Below, one piece after another: positions 10,557 to 22,032 of a stretch of 64,000 nt of DNA (its first letter is position 1; every line of letters begins with the position of its first letter). Source of the DNA: Triticum aestivum (Eukaryota; Streptophyta; Magnoliopsida; Poales; Poaceae); contig NC_057812.1 in NCBI RefSeq assembly GCF_018294505.1, forward strand, positions 56,650,074 through 56,714,073. The letters are read 5' to 3'. The translations under genes and the position numbers were made by a program. The notes under the pieces were generated by a model. The model was given only the letters and a program-made list of their open reading frames with translations, had not been told where the DNA came from and made no database searches.

Positions 10557-13500
10557 TTACACAGTAATGATTCTAACACCCATGGAGCTTGGGTGATGAT
10601 CATGTTTTGCTCGTGGAAGAGGCTTAGTCAACGGGTCTGCTACATTCAGATCCGTATGTATCTTGCAAATCTCTATGTCTCCCACCTGGACTAGATCCCG
10701 GATGGAATTGAAGCGTCTCTTGATGTGCTTGGTTCTCTTGTGAAATCTGGATTCCTTTGCCAAGGCAATTGCACCAGTATTGTCACAAAAGATTTTCATT
10801 GGACCCGATGCACTAGGTATGACACCTAGATCGGATATGAACTCCTTCATCCAGACTCCTTCGTTTGCTGCTTCCGAAGTAGCTATGTACTCCGCTTCAC
10901 ATGTAGATTCCGCCACAACGCTTTGTTTAGAACTGCACCAATTGACAGCTCCACCGTTTAATTTAAACACGTATCCGGTTTGCGATTTAGAATCGTCCGG
11001 ATCAGTGTCAAAGCTTGCATCAATGTAACCATTTACGATGAGCTCTTTGTCACCTCCATATACGAGAAACATATCCTTAGTCCTTTCCAGGTATTTCAGG
11101 ATGTTCTTGACCGTTGTCCAGTGATCCACTCCTGGATTACTTTGGTACCTCCCTGCTAGACTTATAGCAAGACGCACATCAGGTCTGGTACACAACATTG
11201 CATACATGATAGAGCCTATGGCTGAAGCATAGGGAACATCTTTCATTTTCTCTCTATCTTCTGCAGTGGTCGGGCATTGAGTCTTACTCAATTTCACACC
11301 TTGTAACACAGGCAAGAATCCTTTCTTTGCTTACTTTGTCAAGGTATGTGCTTTGTGAAATTCCAATTAAGCGTCTTGATCTATCTCTATAGATCTTAAT
11401 GCCCAATATGTAAGTAGCTTCAGTGAGGTCTTTCATTGAAAAACTTTTATTCAAGTATCCCTTTATGCTATCCAGAAATTCTATATCATTTCCGATTAGT
11501 AATATGTCATCCACATATAATATCAAAAATGCTACAGAGCTCCCACTCACTTTCTTTTAAATACATGCTTCTCCAAAAGTATGTACAAACCCAAATGCTT
11601 TGATCACATTATCAAAGCGTTTATTCCAACTCTGAGAGGCTTGCACCAGTCCATAAATGGATCGCTGCAGCTTGCACACTTTGTTAGCTCCCTTTGGATC
11701 GACAAAACCTTCCGGCTGCATCATATACAACTCTTCTTCCAGAAATCCATTCAGGAATGCAGTTTTGACATCCATCTACCAAATTTCATAATCATAAAAT
11801 GCGGAAATTGCTAACATGGTTCGGACAGACTTAAGCATCGCTACAGGTGAGAAGGTCTCATCGTAGTCAATCCCTTGAACTTGTCGAAAACCTTTTGCGA
11901 CAAGTCGAGCTTTGTAGACAGTAACATTACCGTCAGCGTCAGTCTTCTTCTTGAAGATCCATTTATTCTCAATTGCTTGCCGATCATTGGTAAAGTCAAC
12001 CAAAGTCCACACTTTGTTCTCATACATGGATCCCATATCAGATTTCATGGCTTCAAGCCATTTTGCGGAATCTGGGCTCACCATCGCTTCTTCATAGTTT
12101 GTAGGTTCATCATGATCTAGTAGCATGACTTCCAGAACAGGATTACCATACCACTCTGGTGCAGATCTTACTATGGTTGATCTACGAGGTTCAGTAGTAT
12201 CTCGTTCTGAAGTTTCATGATCATCATCATTAGCTTCCTCACTAATTGGTGTAGGTGTCACAGAAATTGGTTTCTATGATGTACAACTTTCCAATAAGGG
12301 AGCAGGTACAGTTAGCTCATCAAGTTCTACTTTCCTCCCACTCACTTCTTTCGAGAGAAACTCCTTCTCTAGAAAGTTTCTGAATTTAGCAACAAAAGTC
12401 TTGCCTTCGGATCTGTGATAGAAGGTGTATCCAATAGTTTCCTTTGGATATCCTATGAGGACACATTTCTCTGATTTGGGTTCGAGCTTATCAGGTTGAA
12501 GCTTTTTCACATAAGCATCGCAGCCCCAAACTTTTAGAAATGACAACTTTGGTTTCTTGCCAAACCACAGTTCATAAGGCGTCGTCTCAACGGATTTTGA
12601 TGGTGCCCTATTTAACGTGAATGCGGCCGTCTCTAAAGCATAACCCCAAAATGATAGCGGTAAATCAGTAAGAGACATCATAGATCGCACCATATCTAGT
12701 AAAGTACGATTACGACGTTCGGACACACCATTACGCTGTGGTGTTCCGGGTGGCGTGAGTTGCGAAACTATTCCGCATTATTTCAAATGTACACCAAACT
12801 CGTAACTCAAATATTCTCCTCCACGATCAGATCATAGGAATTTTATTTTCTTGTTACGATGATTTTCAACTTCACTCTGAAATTCTTTGAACTTTTCAAA
12901 TGTTTCAGACTTATGTTTCATTAAGTAGATATACCCATATCTACTTAAGTCATCTGTGAAGGTGAGAAAATAACGATATCCGCCACGAGCCTCAACATTC
13001 ATCGGACCACATACATCTGTATGTATGATTTCCAACAAATCTGTTGCTCTCTCCATAGTACCAGGGAACGGTGTTTTGGTCATCTTGCCCATAAGGCACG
13101 GTTCGCAAGTACCAAGTGATTCATAATCAAGTGGTTCCAAAAGTCCATCAGTATGGAGTTTCTTCATGCGCTTTACACCGATATGACCTAAACGGCAGTG
13201 CCACAAATAAGTTGCACTATCATTATCAACTCTGCATCTTTTGGCTTCAACATTATGAATATGTTTGTCACTACTATTGAGATTTAATAAGAATAGACCA
13301 CTCTTCAAGGGTGCATGACCATAAAAGATATTACTCATATAAATAGAACAACCATTATTCTCTGATTTAAATGAATAACCGTCTCGCATCAAACAAGATC
13401 CAGATATAATGTTCATGCTCAATGCTGGCACCAAATAACAATTATTTAGGTCTAATACTAATCCCGAAGGTAGATGTAGAGGTAGCGTGCCGACCGCGAT

Positions 13501-13713
13501 CACATCGACTTTGGAACCATTTCCCACGCGCATCGTCACCTCGTCCTTAGCCAATCTTTGCTTAATCCGTAGTCCCTGTTTCGAGTTGCAAATATTAGCA
13601 ACAGAACCAGTATCAAATACCCAGGTGCTACTGCGAGCATTAGTAAGGTACACATCAATAACATGTATATCATATATACCTTTGTTCACCTTGCCATCCT
13701 TTTTATCCACCAA
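10557..13713 (-). pseudogene. Angela-2 pol: protease, integrase, reverse transcriptase, RNase H (broken)
   Basis: Reading down the minus strand: aspartic protease (WVFDTGSVANICNS, about 13620), GAG_pre-integrase (LWHCRLGHIGVKRM; CEPCLMGKM), integrase core (IIHTDVCGPM; SDRGGEYL; RNRTLLDM), RT ([43 protein letters not shown]) and RNase H (GYIDASFDTD; ESTCEAEYIA; NVADPLTKPL). In-frame stops lie at 12832-12834, about 12778, 12274, 11776 and 11557. One frameshift near 11320 separates RT from RNase H. Everything upstream of it is a single frame. Several stops look like C-to-T changes when compared with Angela-1 or the expected residue. Confidence 0.9.
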
Positions 13714-14520
13714 ATACTTGGGGCAGTTCCGCTTCCAGTGACCAGTCTGCTTGCAGTAGAAGCACTCAGTTTCAGGCTTAGGTCCAGATTTGGGTTTCTT
13801 CTCCTAAGCAGCAACTTGCTTGCTGTTCTTTTTGAAGTTCCACTTCTTCTTTCCTTTGCCCTTTTTCTTGAAACTAGTGGTCTTGTTGACCATCAACACT
13901 TGATGCTCTTTCTTGATTTCTACCTCCGCAGCTTTCAGCATTGCGAAGAGCTCGGGAATTGTCTTATTCATCCCTTGCATATTATAGTTCATCACGAAGC
14001 TCTTGTAGCTAGGTGGAAGTGATTGGAGAATTCAGTCAATGACGCAATCATCTGGAAGATTAACTGCCAATTGAATCAAGTGATTATTATACCCAGACAT
14101 TTTGAGTATATGCTCACTGACAGAACTGTTCTCCTCCATCTTGCATCTATAGAACTTATTGGAGACTTCATATCTCTCAATCCGGGCATTTGCTTGAAAT
14201 ATTAACTTCAACTCCTGGAACATCTCATATGCTCCATGACGTTCAAAACATCGTTGAAGTCCCGATTCTAAGCCGTAAAGCATGGCACACTGAACTATCG
14301 AGTAGTCATCAGCTTTGCTCTGGCAGACGTTCATAACATCTGGTGTTGCTCCAGCAGCAGGCCTGGCACCCAGCGGTGCTTCCAGGACGTAATTCTTCTG
14401 TGCAGCAATGAGGATAATCCTCAAGTTACGGACCCAGTCCGTGTAATTGCTACCATCATCTTTCAACTTTGCTTTCTCAAGGAACGCATTAAAATTTAAC
14501 GGAACAACAGCACGGGCCAT
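13714..14520 (-). pseudogene. Angela-2 gag with CCHC zinc knuckle
   Basis: The ATG at 14520 starts a Copia gag (UBN2-like): LEKAKLKDDGSNYTDWVRNL, AAQKNYVLEAPLG and YEMFQELKLIF. An in-frame TGA lies at 14032-14034 and a TAG at 13804-13806. The frame then runs on through the zinc knuckle CFYCKQTGHWKRNC (about 13755-13714) into the protease. In related BARE elements this protein packages the RNA. Without the stops it would be about 270 residues in the same frame as pol. Confidence 0.85.
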
Positions 14521-15753
14521 CTATCTACAATCAAACATAAACAAGCAAGATACTGTCAGGTACTAAGTTCATGATAAATTTAAGTTCAATTAATCATATT
14601 ACTAAAGAACTCCCACTTAGATAGACATCCCTCTAATCCTCTAAGTGATCACGTGATCCAAATCAACTAAACCATGTCCGATCATCACGTGAGATGGAGT
14701 AGTTTCATTGGTGAACATTACTATGTTGATCATATCTACTATATGATTCACGCTCGACCTTTCGGTCTTCGTGTTCCGAGGCCATATCTGTATATGCTTG
14801 GCTCGTCAAGTATATCCTGAGTATTCCGCGTGTGCAACTGTTTTGCACCCGTTGTATTTGAACGTAGAGCCTATCACACCCGATCATCACGTGGTGTCTC
14901 ACCACGAAGAACTTTCGCAACGGTGCATACTCAGGAAGAACACTTCTTGATAATTAGCGAGATATCATCTTAAAATGCTACCGTCAATCAAAGCAAGATA
15001 AGATTTATAAAAGATAAACATCACATGCAATCAATATAAGTGATATGATATGTCCATCATCATCTTGTGCTGGTGATCTCCATCTTCAAAGCACCGTCAT
15101 GATCACCATTGTCATCGTCACGACACCTTGATCATCATCGTAGCATCGTTGTCGCCTCGCCAATCTTATGCTTCCACGACTATCGCTACCGCTTAGTGAT
15201 AAAGTAAAGCATTACAGCGCAATTGCATTGCATACAATAAAGCGACAACCATATGGCTCCTGCCAGTTGCCGATAACTCGGTTACAAAACATGATCATCT
15301 CATACAATAAAATTTAGCATCATGTCTTGACCATATCACATCACAACATGCCCTGCAAAAACAAGTTAGACGTCCTCTACTTTGTTTGTTGCAAGTTTTA
15401 CGTGGCTGCTACGGGCTTAAGCAAGAACCAATCTTACCTACGCATCAAAACCACAACGATAGTTTGTCAAGTTGGTGCTGTTTTAACCTTCGCAAGGACC
15501 GGGCGTAGCCACACTCGGTTCAACTAAAGTTGGAGAAACTGACACCCGCCAGCCACCTGTGTGCAAAGCACGTCGGTAGAACCAGTCTCGCGTAAGCGTA
15601 CGCGTAATGTCGGTCCGGGCCGCTTCATCCAACAATACCGCCGAACCAAAGTATGCCATGCTGGTAAGCAGTATGACTTATATCGCCCACAACTCACTTG
15701 TGTTCTACTCGTGCATATAACATCAACACATAAAACCTAGGCTCGGATGCCAC
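14521..15753 (-). other. Angela-2 untranslated leader and primer site
   Basis: No coding potential. It corresponds throughout to the Angela-1 leader at 20591-21818. The primer site next to the LTR reads TGGCATCCGAGCCTAGG on the minus strand (15752-15736), a decayed version of the initiator-tRNA-Met complement. Confidence 0.75.
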
Positions 15754-16714
15754 TGTTGGGGAACGTAGTAATTTCAAAAAAATTCCTACGCACACGCAAG
15801 ATCATGGTGATGCATAGCAACGAGAGGGGAGAGTGTAATCTACGTACCCTCGTAGACCGACAACGGAAGCGTTATGACAACGCGGTTGATGTAGTCGTAC
15901 ATCTTCACGGCCCGACCGATCAAGTACCGAAACTACGGCACCTCCGACTTCTAGCACACGTTCAGCTCGATGACGATCCCCGGACTCTGATCCAGCAAAG
16001 TGTCGGGGAAGAGTTCCGTCAGCACGACGGCTTGGTGACGATCTTGATGTTCTACTATCGCAGGGCTTTGCCTAAGCACCACTACAATATTATCGAGGAC
16101 TATGGTGGAGGGGGGCACCGCACACGGCTAAGAGAACGATCTTGAAGATCAACTTGTGTGTCTAGAGGTGCCCCCTTGCCCCCGTATATAAAGGAGCAAG
16201 GGGGGAGGCCGGCCGGCCCTAGGGAGCGCCAAGGAGGAGGAGTCCTCCTCCTAGTAGGAGTAGGACTCCCCTCTTTCCTACTCCTACTAGGAGGGGGAAA
16301 GGAAGGGGGAGAGGGAGAAGGAAAGGGGGGCGCCGCCCCCCCTCTCCTAGTCCAATTCGGACCAGAGGGGGAGGGGGCACGCGGCCCACCCTGGCCGCCC
16401 CTCTCTCTCTCCATTAGGGCCCATAAGGCCCATTACTTCTCCCGGGGGGGGGGGGGGGGTTCCGATAACCCTCCGGCACTCCGGTTTTCTCCGAAATCAC
16501 CTGGAACACTTCCGGTGTCCGAATATAGCCGTCCAATATATCAATCTTTATGTCTCGATCATTTCGAGACTCCTCGTCATGTCCGTGATCACATCCGGGA
16601 CTCCGAACAAACTTCGGTACATCAAAATATATAAACTCATAATAAAACTGTCATCGTAACGTTAAGCGTGCGGACCCTACGGGTTCGAGAACAATGTAGA
16701 CATGACCGAGACAT
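15754..16714 (-). repeat. Angela-2 5' LTR, truncated
   Basis: It starts TGTTGGGGAACGTAG and matches the 3' LTR (8783 onward) for about 960 bp. It stops within ...GACCGAGACA at 16714, where roughly 770 bp of LTR are missing. A short diverged second copy of its last part follows at about 16731-16758. Confidence 0.85.
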
Positions 16715-16940
16715 AAAGATTTACATAAGCATGCGGACCCTACAGGTTCGGGAACTATGCAAAAAGATACTAAGCTTGGAGTAGGAGATTGAGGACCTAA
16801 GAATCCAAAATTCTGTCCTCAAGCACAAATTAAGGAAGAACCCTACGCCATCAACAAAATCACCACCGTCTCCATCAACAAAGAAGAATTGAGTATCTGG
16901 TATGGGCACTCCACTTGGCATCTGCCAAGCTTGGGGGAGT
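16715..16940 (+). pseudogene. Probable C-terminal remnant of the Gypsy-A third ORF
   Basis: After the truncated Angela-2 LTR, Gypsy-A sequence resumes. One + frame gives EIEDLRIQNSVLKHKLRKNP, a heptad-like, coiled-coil-like segment, then a proline/serine-rich stretch ending near 16890. An apparent TAG precedes it. It is immediately followed by the internal AAGCTTGGGGGAGT motif, which in Gypsy-B2 also marks the end of the third ORF. Assignment rests on position and the shared motif. Confidence 0.4.
16927..16940 (+). other. Internal copy of the polypurine-tract motif (Gypsy-A)
   Basis: AAGCTTGGGGGAGT is identical to the tract at 18439-18452 that abuts the 3' LTR. The shorter AAGCTTGGGGGAG occurs in gag at 4543-4555. 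Confidence 0.6.
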
Positions 16941-18438
16941 GCCCCGGTATCGTATCACCATCACTTTTATCTTTACCGTTTTTCTTAGTTCGATCCTTTT
17001 GGTAATATCTTGATCTAGTAGAATAAAAGTTCTTAGTATGATCTAGTCGTGAGTTTTGCTTTATTATCCTTCTATGTAATCGAGTCCGTGAGCTCTATAA
17101 TAAAGATTAGTGTTGAGTCAAGGGCTTGATTATTTTTCCATGATCCTAAGTGAATAAAAGAAAAAGAGAAAGAAATAAAAAGAAACAAAGAGATCACGTG
17201 AATCTTATGGAGAGTAATGAGCTCTCATAGATAGAGTATGATGAATAAAAGTTGTTGAGGGTTGACAAACACAGTTTTGGTCATCGTTGCAATTAATAGG
17301 AAGTAATAGAGAAAGAGAGGTCTTCACATATAGATATACTATCTTGGACATATTTAATGATTGTGAGCACTCATTAAAATACGACATGCTAAAGAGTTGA
17401 CATTGGACAATCATAGTGGGTTATGTTTTCTTACATCTGAGATGAATTATATTGTCTTGGATCTTCCAACATGATGAGCTTGCCTTTCCCCCTCATGCTA
17501 GCCAAATTCATTGCACCAAGTAGAGATACTACTTGTGCTTCCAAATACCCTCAAACCAGTCTTGCCATAAGAGTCCACCATATCTACCTATGGATTCAGT
17601 AAGATCCATCAAGTAAGTTGTCATCGGTGCAAGCAATAAAAAAATTGCTCTCTAAATATGTATGATTGATTGGTGTGGAGGAAATAAGCTTTATACGATC
17701 GTGTGATATGGAATTAATAAAAGCGACAGACTGCATAATAAAGGTCCATATCACAAGTGGTAATATAAAGTGACGTTATTTCACATTAGGATTTTGTGCA
17801 TCCAACCATAAAAGCGCATGACAACCTCTGCTTCCCTCTGCGAAGGGCCTATCTTTTACTTTTATCTCCTACATTGCATAAGAGTCATGGTGATCTTCAC
17901 CCTTCCTTTTTACATTTTATCCTTTGGAAAGCATATTATGTTGGAAAGATCCTGGTATATATGGCTAATTGGATGTGAGTTTTCATGAACTATTACTGTT
18001 TACATTACCCTTGAGGTAAAACGTTGGGAGGCAAAACTATAACCCCCTATCTTTCTCTGTGTCCGATTAAAACTCCATACCTATAAGTATTGTGTGAGTG
18101 TCAGCAATTGCGAAAGACTATATGATAGTTGAGTATGTGGACTTGCTGAAAAGCTCTTATACATTGACTCTTTCCTATGTTATGATAAATTGCAATTGCT
18201 TCAATGACTGAGATTGTAGTTTGTTAGTCTTCAATGAAGTTTACGATTCATACTTGATATTGTGATTGAATTGTTACTCTAGCATAAGAGATTATATGAC
18301 AAGAATTATATAAGCTGCTGTTCTAAGAATGATCATGATGCCCTCATGTCCTTATTTTATTTTTATCGACACCTCTATCTCTAAACATGTGGACATATTT
18401 TTCGATTTCGGCTTTTCGCTTGAGGACAAGCGAGGTCT
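16941..18438 (+). other. Gypsy-A 3' non-coding region
   Basis: No convincing ORF. It shares landmarks with the same region of Gypsy-B, for example GAGTCCACCATA (about 17571) and GCTTCCCTCTGCGAAG (about 17839; compare 28909 in B1 and, reversed, about 32646 in B2). These support common descent of the two families. It ends with GCTTGAGGACAAGCGAGGTC just before the polypurine tract. Confidence 0.6.
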
Positions 18439-18452
18439 AAGCTTGGGGGAGT
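18439..18452 (+). other. Gypsy-A polypurine tract
   Basis: AAGCTTGGGGGAGT directly abuts the 3' LTR, the expected place for plus-strand priming. Confidence 0.8.
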
Positions 18453-19972
18453 TGATACGTCCATTTTGCATCATGCTTTTATATCAATATTTATTGCATT
18501 ATGGGCTGTTATTACACATTATGTCACAATACTTATGCCTATTCTCTCTTATTTTACAAGGTTTACATAAAGAGGGAGAATGCCAGCAGCTGGGATTCTG
18601 GGCTGGAAAAAGAGCAAATATTAGAGACCTATTCTGCACAGCTCCAAAAGTCCTAAAACTTGACGGATGATGTTTTCCAAATATATAAAAAATATTGAGC
18701 GCAAGAACCTCACCAGGGGGGCCACACCCTTCCCACGAGGGTTGGGGCGCGCCCTACCCCCCTGGGCGCTCCCCCTACCTCGTGGGCTCCCTGGTGGCCC
18801 TCCGGTGGCCATCTTCTGCTATATGGAGTCTTTTGATTGGAAAAAAATAAGAAGCCATCTTCTCAGACGAAACTTTGCCGCCATGAGGTGGAACCTTGGT
18901 GGAACCAATCTAGGGCTCTGGCGGAGCTGTTCTGCCGAGGAAACTTCCCTCCCGGAGGGGGAAATCATTGCCATCGTCATCACCAACGCTCCTCTCATCG
19001 GGAGAGGGCAATCTCCATCAACATCTTCATCAGCACCATCTCATCTCAAAACCCTAGTTCATCTCTTGTCTCCAATTCTTGTCTCCAAGTCCGAGATTGG
19101 TGCTAGTAGGTTGCTAGTAGTGTTAATTACTCCTTGTAGTTGATGCTAGTTGGTTTAATTGGTGGAAGATCATATGTTCAGATCCTATATGCATATTAAT
19201 ATCCCTCTGATTATGAACATTCTTATGCTTTGTGAGTAGTTACTTTTGTTCCTGAGGACATGGGAGAAGTCATGTTATTAGTAGTCATGTGAATTTGGTA
19301 TTCGTTCGATATTTTGATGAGATGTATGTTGTCTCTCCTCTAGTGGTGTTATGTGAACGTCGACTACATGACACTTCACCATTATTTGGGCCTAGAGGAA
19401 GGCATTGGGGAGAAATAAGTAGATGATGGGTTGCTAGAGCGACAGAAGCTTAAACCCTAGTTTATGCGTTGCTTCGTAAGGGGCTGATTTGGATCCATAT
19501 GTTTCATGCTATGGTTAGGTTTACCTTAATACTTTTGTTGTATTTGTGGATGCTTGCAATAGAGGTTAATCATAAGTGGGATGCTTGTCCAAGTAAGGGC
19601 AGCACCCAAGCACCAGTCCACCCACATACCAAATTATCAAAGTACCGAACGCGAATCATATGAACGTGATGAAAACTAGCTTGTCGATATTCCCATGTGT
19701 CCTCGGGAGCACTTTACATCATATAAGAGTTTGTCCAGGCTTGTCCATTGCTACAAAAGGATTGGGCCACCTTGCTGCACTTTATTTACTTTTGTTACTT
19801 ATTGCTCGTTACAAATTATCCTATCACAAAACTATCTGTTACCACTTATTTCAGTACTTGCAGAGAATACCTTGCTGGAAACCGCTTATCATTTCCTTCT
19901 GCTCCTCGTTGGGTTCAACACTCTTACTTATCGAAAGGACTACGATAGATCTCCTATACTTGTGGGTCATCA
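18453..19972 (+). repeat. Gypsy-A 3' LTR
   Basis: 1520 bp, TGATACGTCC to GGGTCATCA, followed by the TSD TGCGC. It contains the complete GC-rich inverted repeat (18713-18794) and the TATA-like GCTATATGGA (18818-18827). It shows the uninterrupted target of the CACTA insertion near 19391. Confidence 0.92.
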
Positions 19973-20590
19973 TGCGCCCCCCTAGGCCCAAACCGAATTG
20001 GTTTAGGGCTTTGGGGGGCGGCCCCCTCTTTCCTTCTCCTCTCCTCCTCTTTCCTTCCCCTCCTAGTTGGACTAGGAAAGGGGGAACCTACTCCTAGTAG
20101 GAGTAGGATTCCCTCCTTGGAGCGCACCCTATGAGGCCGCCGGCCCCCTCCCCTTGCTCCTTTATATACGTGGCCAGGGGGCACCCCATAGACACACAAG
20201 TTGATTGTTCCAAGCCGTGTGCGGTGCCCCCTCCACCATAATCCACCTTGGTCATATCGTAGCGGTGCTTAGGCGAAGCCCTATTCTGGTAGCAACATCA
20301 TCACCGTCATCATGTCATCGTGTTGACAAAGCTTTCCCTTGAAGCTCTACTGGATTGTGAGTTCGCGGGACGTCACCGAGCCGAACATGTGCAGATCGCG
20401 GAGGTGTCGTACCTTCGGTGCTCGGATCGGTCGATCGTGAAGACGTACGACTACATCAACCGTGTTGTCATAATGCTTCCGCTTACAGTCTACGAGGGTA
20501 CATGGATGATATTCTCATCTCTCGTTGCTATGGATCACCATGATCTTGCATGTGCGTAGAATTTTTTTGAAATTACTACCTTCCCCAACA
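19973..20590 (+). repeat. Angela-1 5' LTR, second part
   Basis: It continues the LTR after the Gypsy-A insertion, beginning with the second TSD copy TGCGC and ending in TTCCCCAACA. It aligns with 46008-46628 of the solo LTR. Confidence 0.9.
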
Positions 20591-21818
20591 ATGGTATCAT
20601 AGCCAGGTTTATGCGTAGATGTTATATGCACGAGTAGAACACAAGTGAGTTGTGGGCGATACGAGTCATACTGCTTACCAGCATGTCATAATTTGGTTCG
20701 GCGGTATTCTTGGATGAAGCGGCCCGGACCGACATTACACGTACGCTTACGCGAGACTGGTTCTACCGACGTGCTTTGCACACAGGTGGCTGACGGGTGT
20801 CAGTTTCTCTAACTTTAGTTGAACCGAGTGTGACTACGCCCGGTCCTTGTTGAAGGTTAAAACACCACTAACTTGATGAAATATCGTTGTGGTTTTGATG
20901 TGTAGTTAAGAACGGTTATTGCTCAGCCCGTAGCTGCCACGTAAAACTTCCAGCAACAAAGTAGAGGACGTCTAACTTGTTTTTGCAGGGCATATTGTGA
21001 TGTGATATGATCAAGGCATGAGGCTATATTTTATTGTATGAGATGATCATGTTTTGTAACAGAGTTATCGGCAACTGGCAGGAGCCATATGGTTGTCGCT
21101 TTATTGTATGCAATGCAATCGCCCTGTAATTGCTTTACTTTATCACTAAACAGTAGCGATAGTCGTAGAAGCAATATTTGGCGAGCGACAACGATGCTAC
21201 GATGGAGATCAAGGTGTCGCGCCGATGACGATGGTGATCATGATGGTGCTTTGGAGATGGAGATCAAAGGCACAAGATGATGATGGCCATATCATATCAC
21301 TTATACTGATTGCATGTGATGTTTATCCTTTATGCATCTTATTCTGCTTGATTGATGGTAGCATTATAAGATGATCTCTCACTAAATTTTAAGGTACAAG
21401 TGTTCTCCCTGAGTATGCACCGTTGCCAAAGTTCATCGTGCTGAGACACCATGTGATGATCGGGTGTGATAAGCTCTACGTTCACATACAACGGGTGCAA
21501 CCAGTTTTGCACGCGTAGAGATACTCGGGTTAAACTTGATGATCCTAGCATATGCAGATATGGCCTCGGAACATTGAGACTGAAAGGTCGAATGTGAATC
21601 ATATAGTAGATATGATCAACATAGTGATGTTCACCATTGAAAACTACTCCATTTCACGTGATGATCGGTCATGGTTTAGTTGATTTGGATCACGCGATCA
21701 CTTAGATGATTAGAGGGATGTCTATCTAAGTGGGAGTTCTTAAATATGATTAATTGAACTTTAAGTTATCATGAACTTAGTCCTGATAGTATTTGCATAT
21801 CTATGTTATAGATCAATA
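20591..21818 (+). other. Angela-1 untranslated leader and primer site
   Basis: TGGTATCATAGCCAGG at 20592 is the Copia primer site (initiator tRNA-Met complement). The rest is non-coding and matches the Angela-2 leader in reverse. Confidence 0.8.
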
Positions 21819-22032
21819 GCTTGCGATGTAGCTCCCCGTTTATTTTGATATGTTCCTAGAGAAAAACTAAGTTGAAAGATGTTAGTATCAATGATGTGGA
21901 TTGGATCCATGATCTTATGATTATCCTCATTGCTGCACAGAAGAATTATGTCCTTGATGCACCGCTAGGTGACAAACCGATTGCAGGAGCAGATGTAGAC
22001 GTTATGAACGTTTGGCGAGCTTGATATGATGA
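21819..22032 (+). pseudogene. Angela-1 gag, N-terminal part, cut by Gypsy-B1
   Basis: Homologous to the Angela-2 gag start. The initiator region reads ATG TAG (about 21819), so translation would stop at once. Later codons such as IILIAAQKNYVLDAPLG are recognisable. The sequence is interrupted at 22032. The last five bases GATGA (22028-22032) are duplicated at 40398-40402. Confidence 0.75.

Larger units (their letters stand above)
8783..16714 (-). mobile_element. Angela-type Ty1/Copia retrotransposon 'Angela-2', reverse orientation, 5' LTR truncated
   Basis: Read on the minus strand: truncated 5' LTR (16714-15754), degenerate primer site (15753-15736), leader, gag, protease, integrase, RT, RNase H, polypurine tract (about 10545-10525) and complete 3' LTR (10523-8783). 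It is inserted in the body of Gypsy-A. The bases left of it are CTGTG (8778-8782). No matching TSD can be found on the right because that LTR is cut and adjoining Gypsy-A sequence is missing as well. Confidence 0.9.
730..19972 (+). mobile_element. Athila-like Ty3/Gypsy retrotransposon 'Gypsy-A' with RT, RNase H and integrase
   Basis: The element is bounded by two LTRs (730-3980 with an insertion, and 18453-19972) and a perfect 5-bp TSD, TGCGC (725-729 and 19973-19977). The first LTR base pair has mutated from TG to TA. The primer site at 3992-4009 is the complement of a tRNA-Asp 3' end with one mismatch, and the polypurine tract is at 18439-18452. Order: LTR, PBS, gag, a linker without a visible protease, RT, RNase H, integrase, an LTR-like internal promoter block, the start of a third ORF, [Angela-2], the end of the third ORF, a 3' non-coding region and the LTR. 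In Triticeae nomenclature it belongs among the Fatima/WHAM/Sabrina-type Athila families; the exact name needs a TREP search. Confidence 0.9.
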
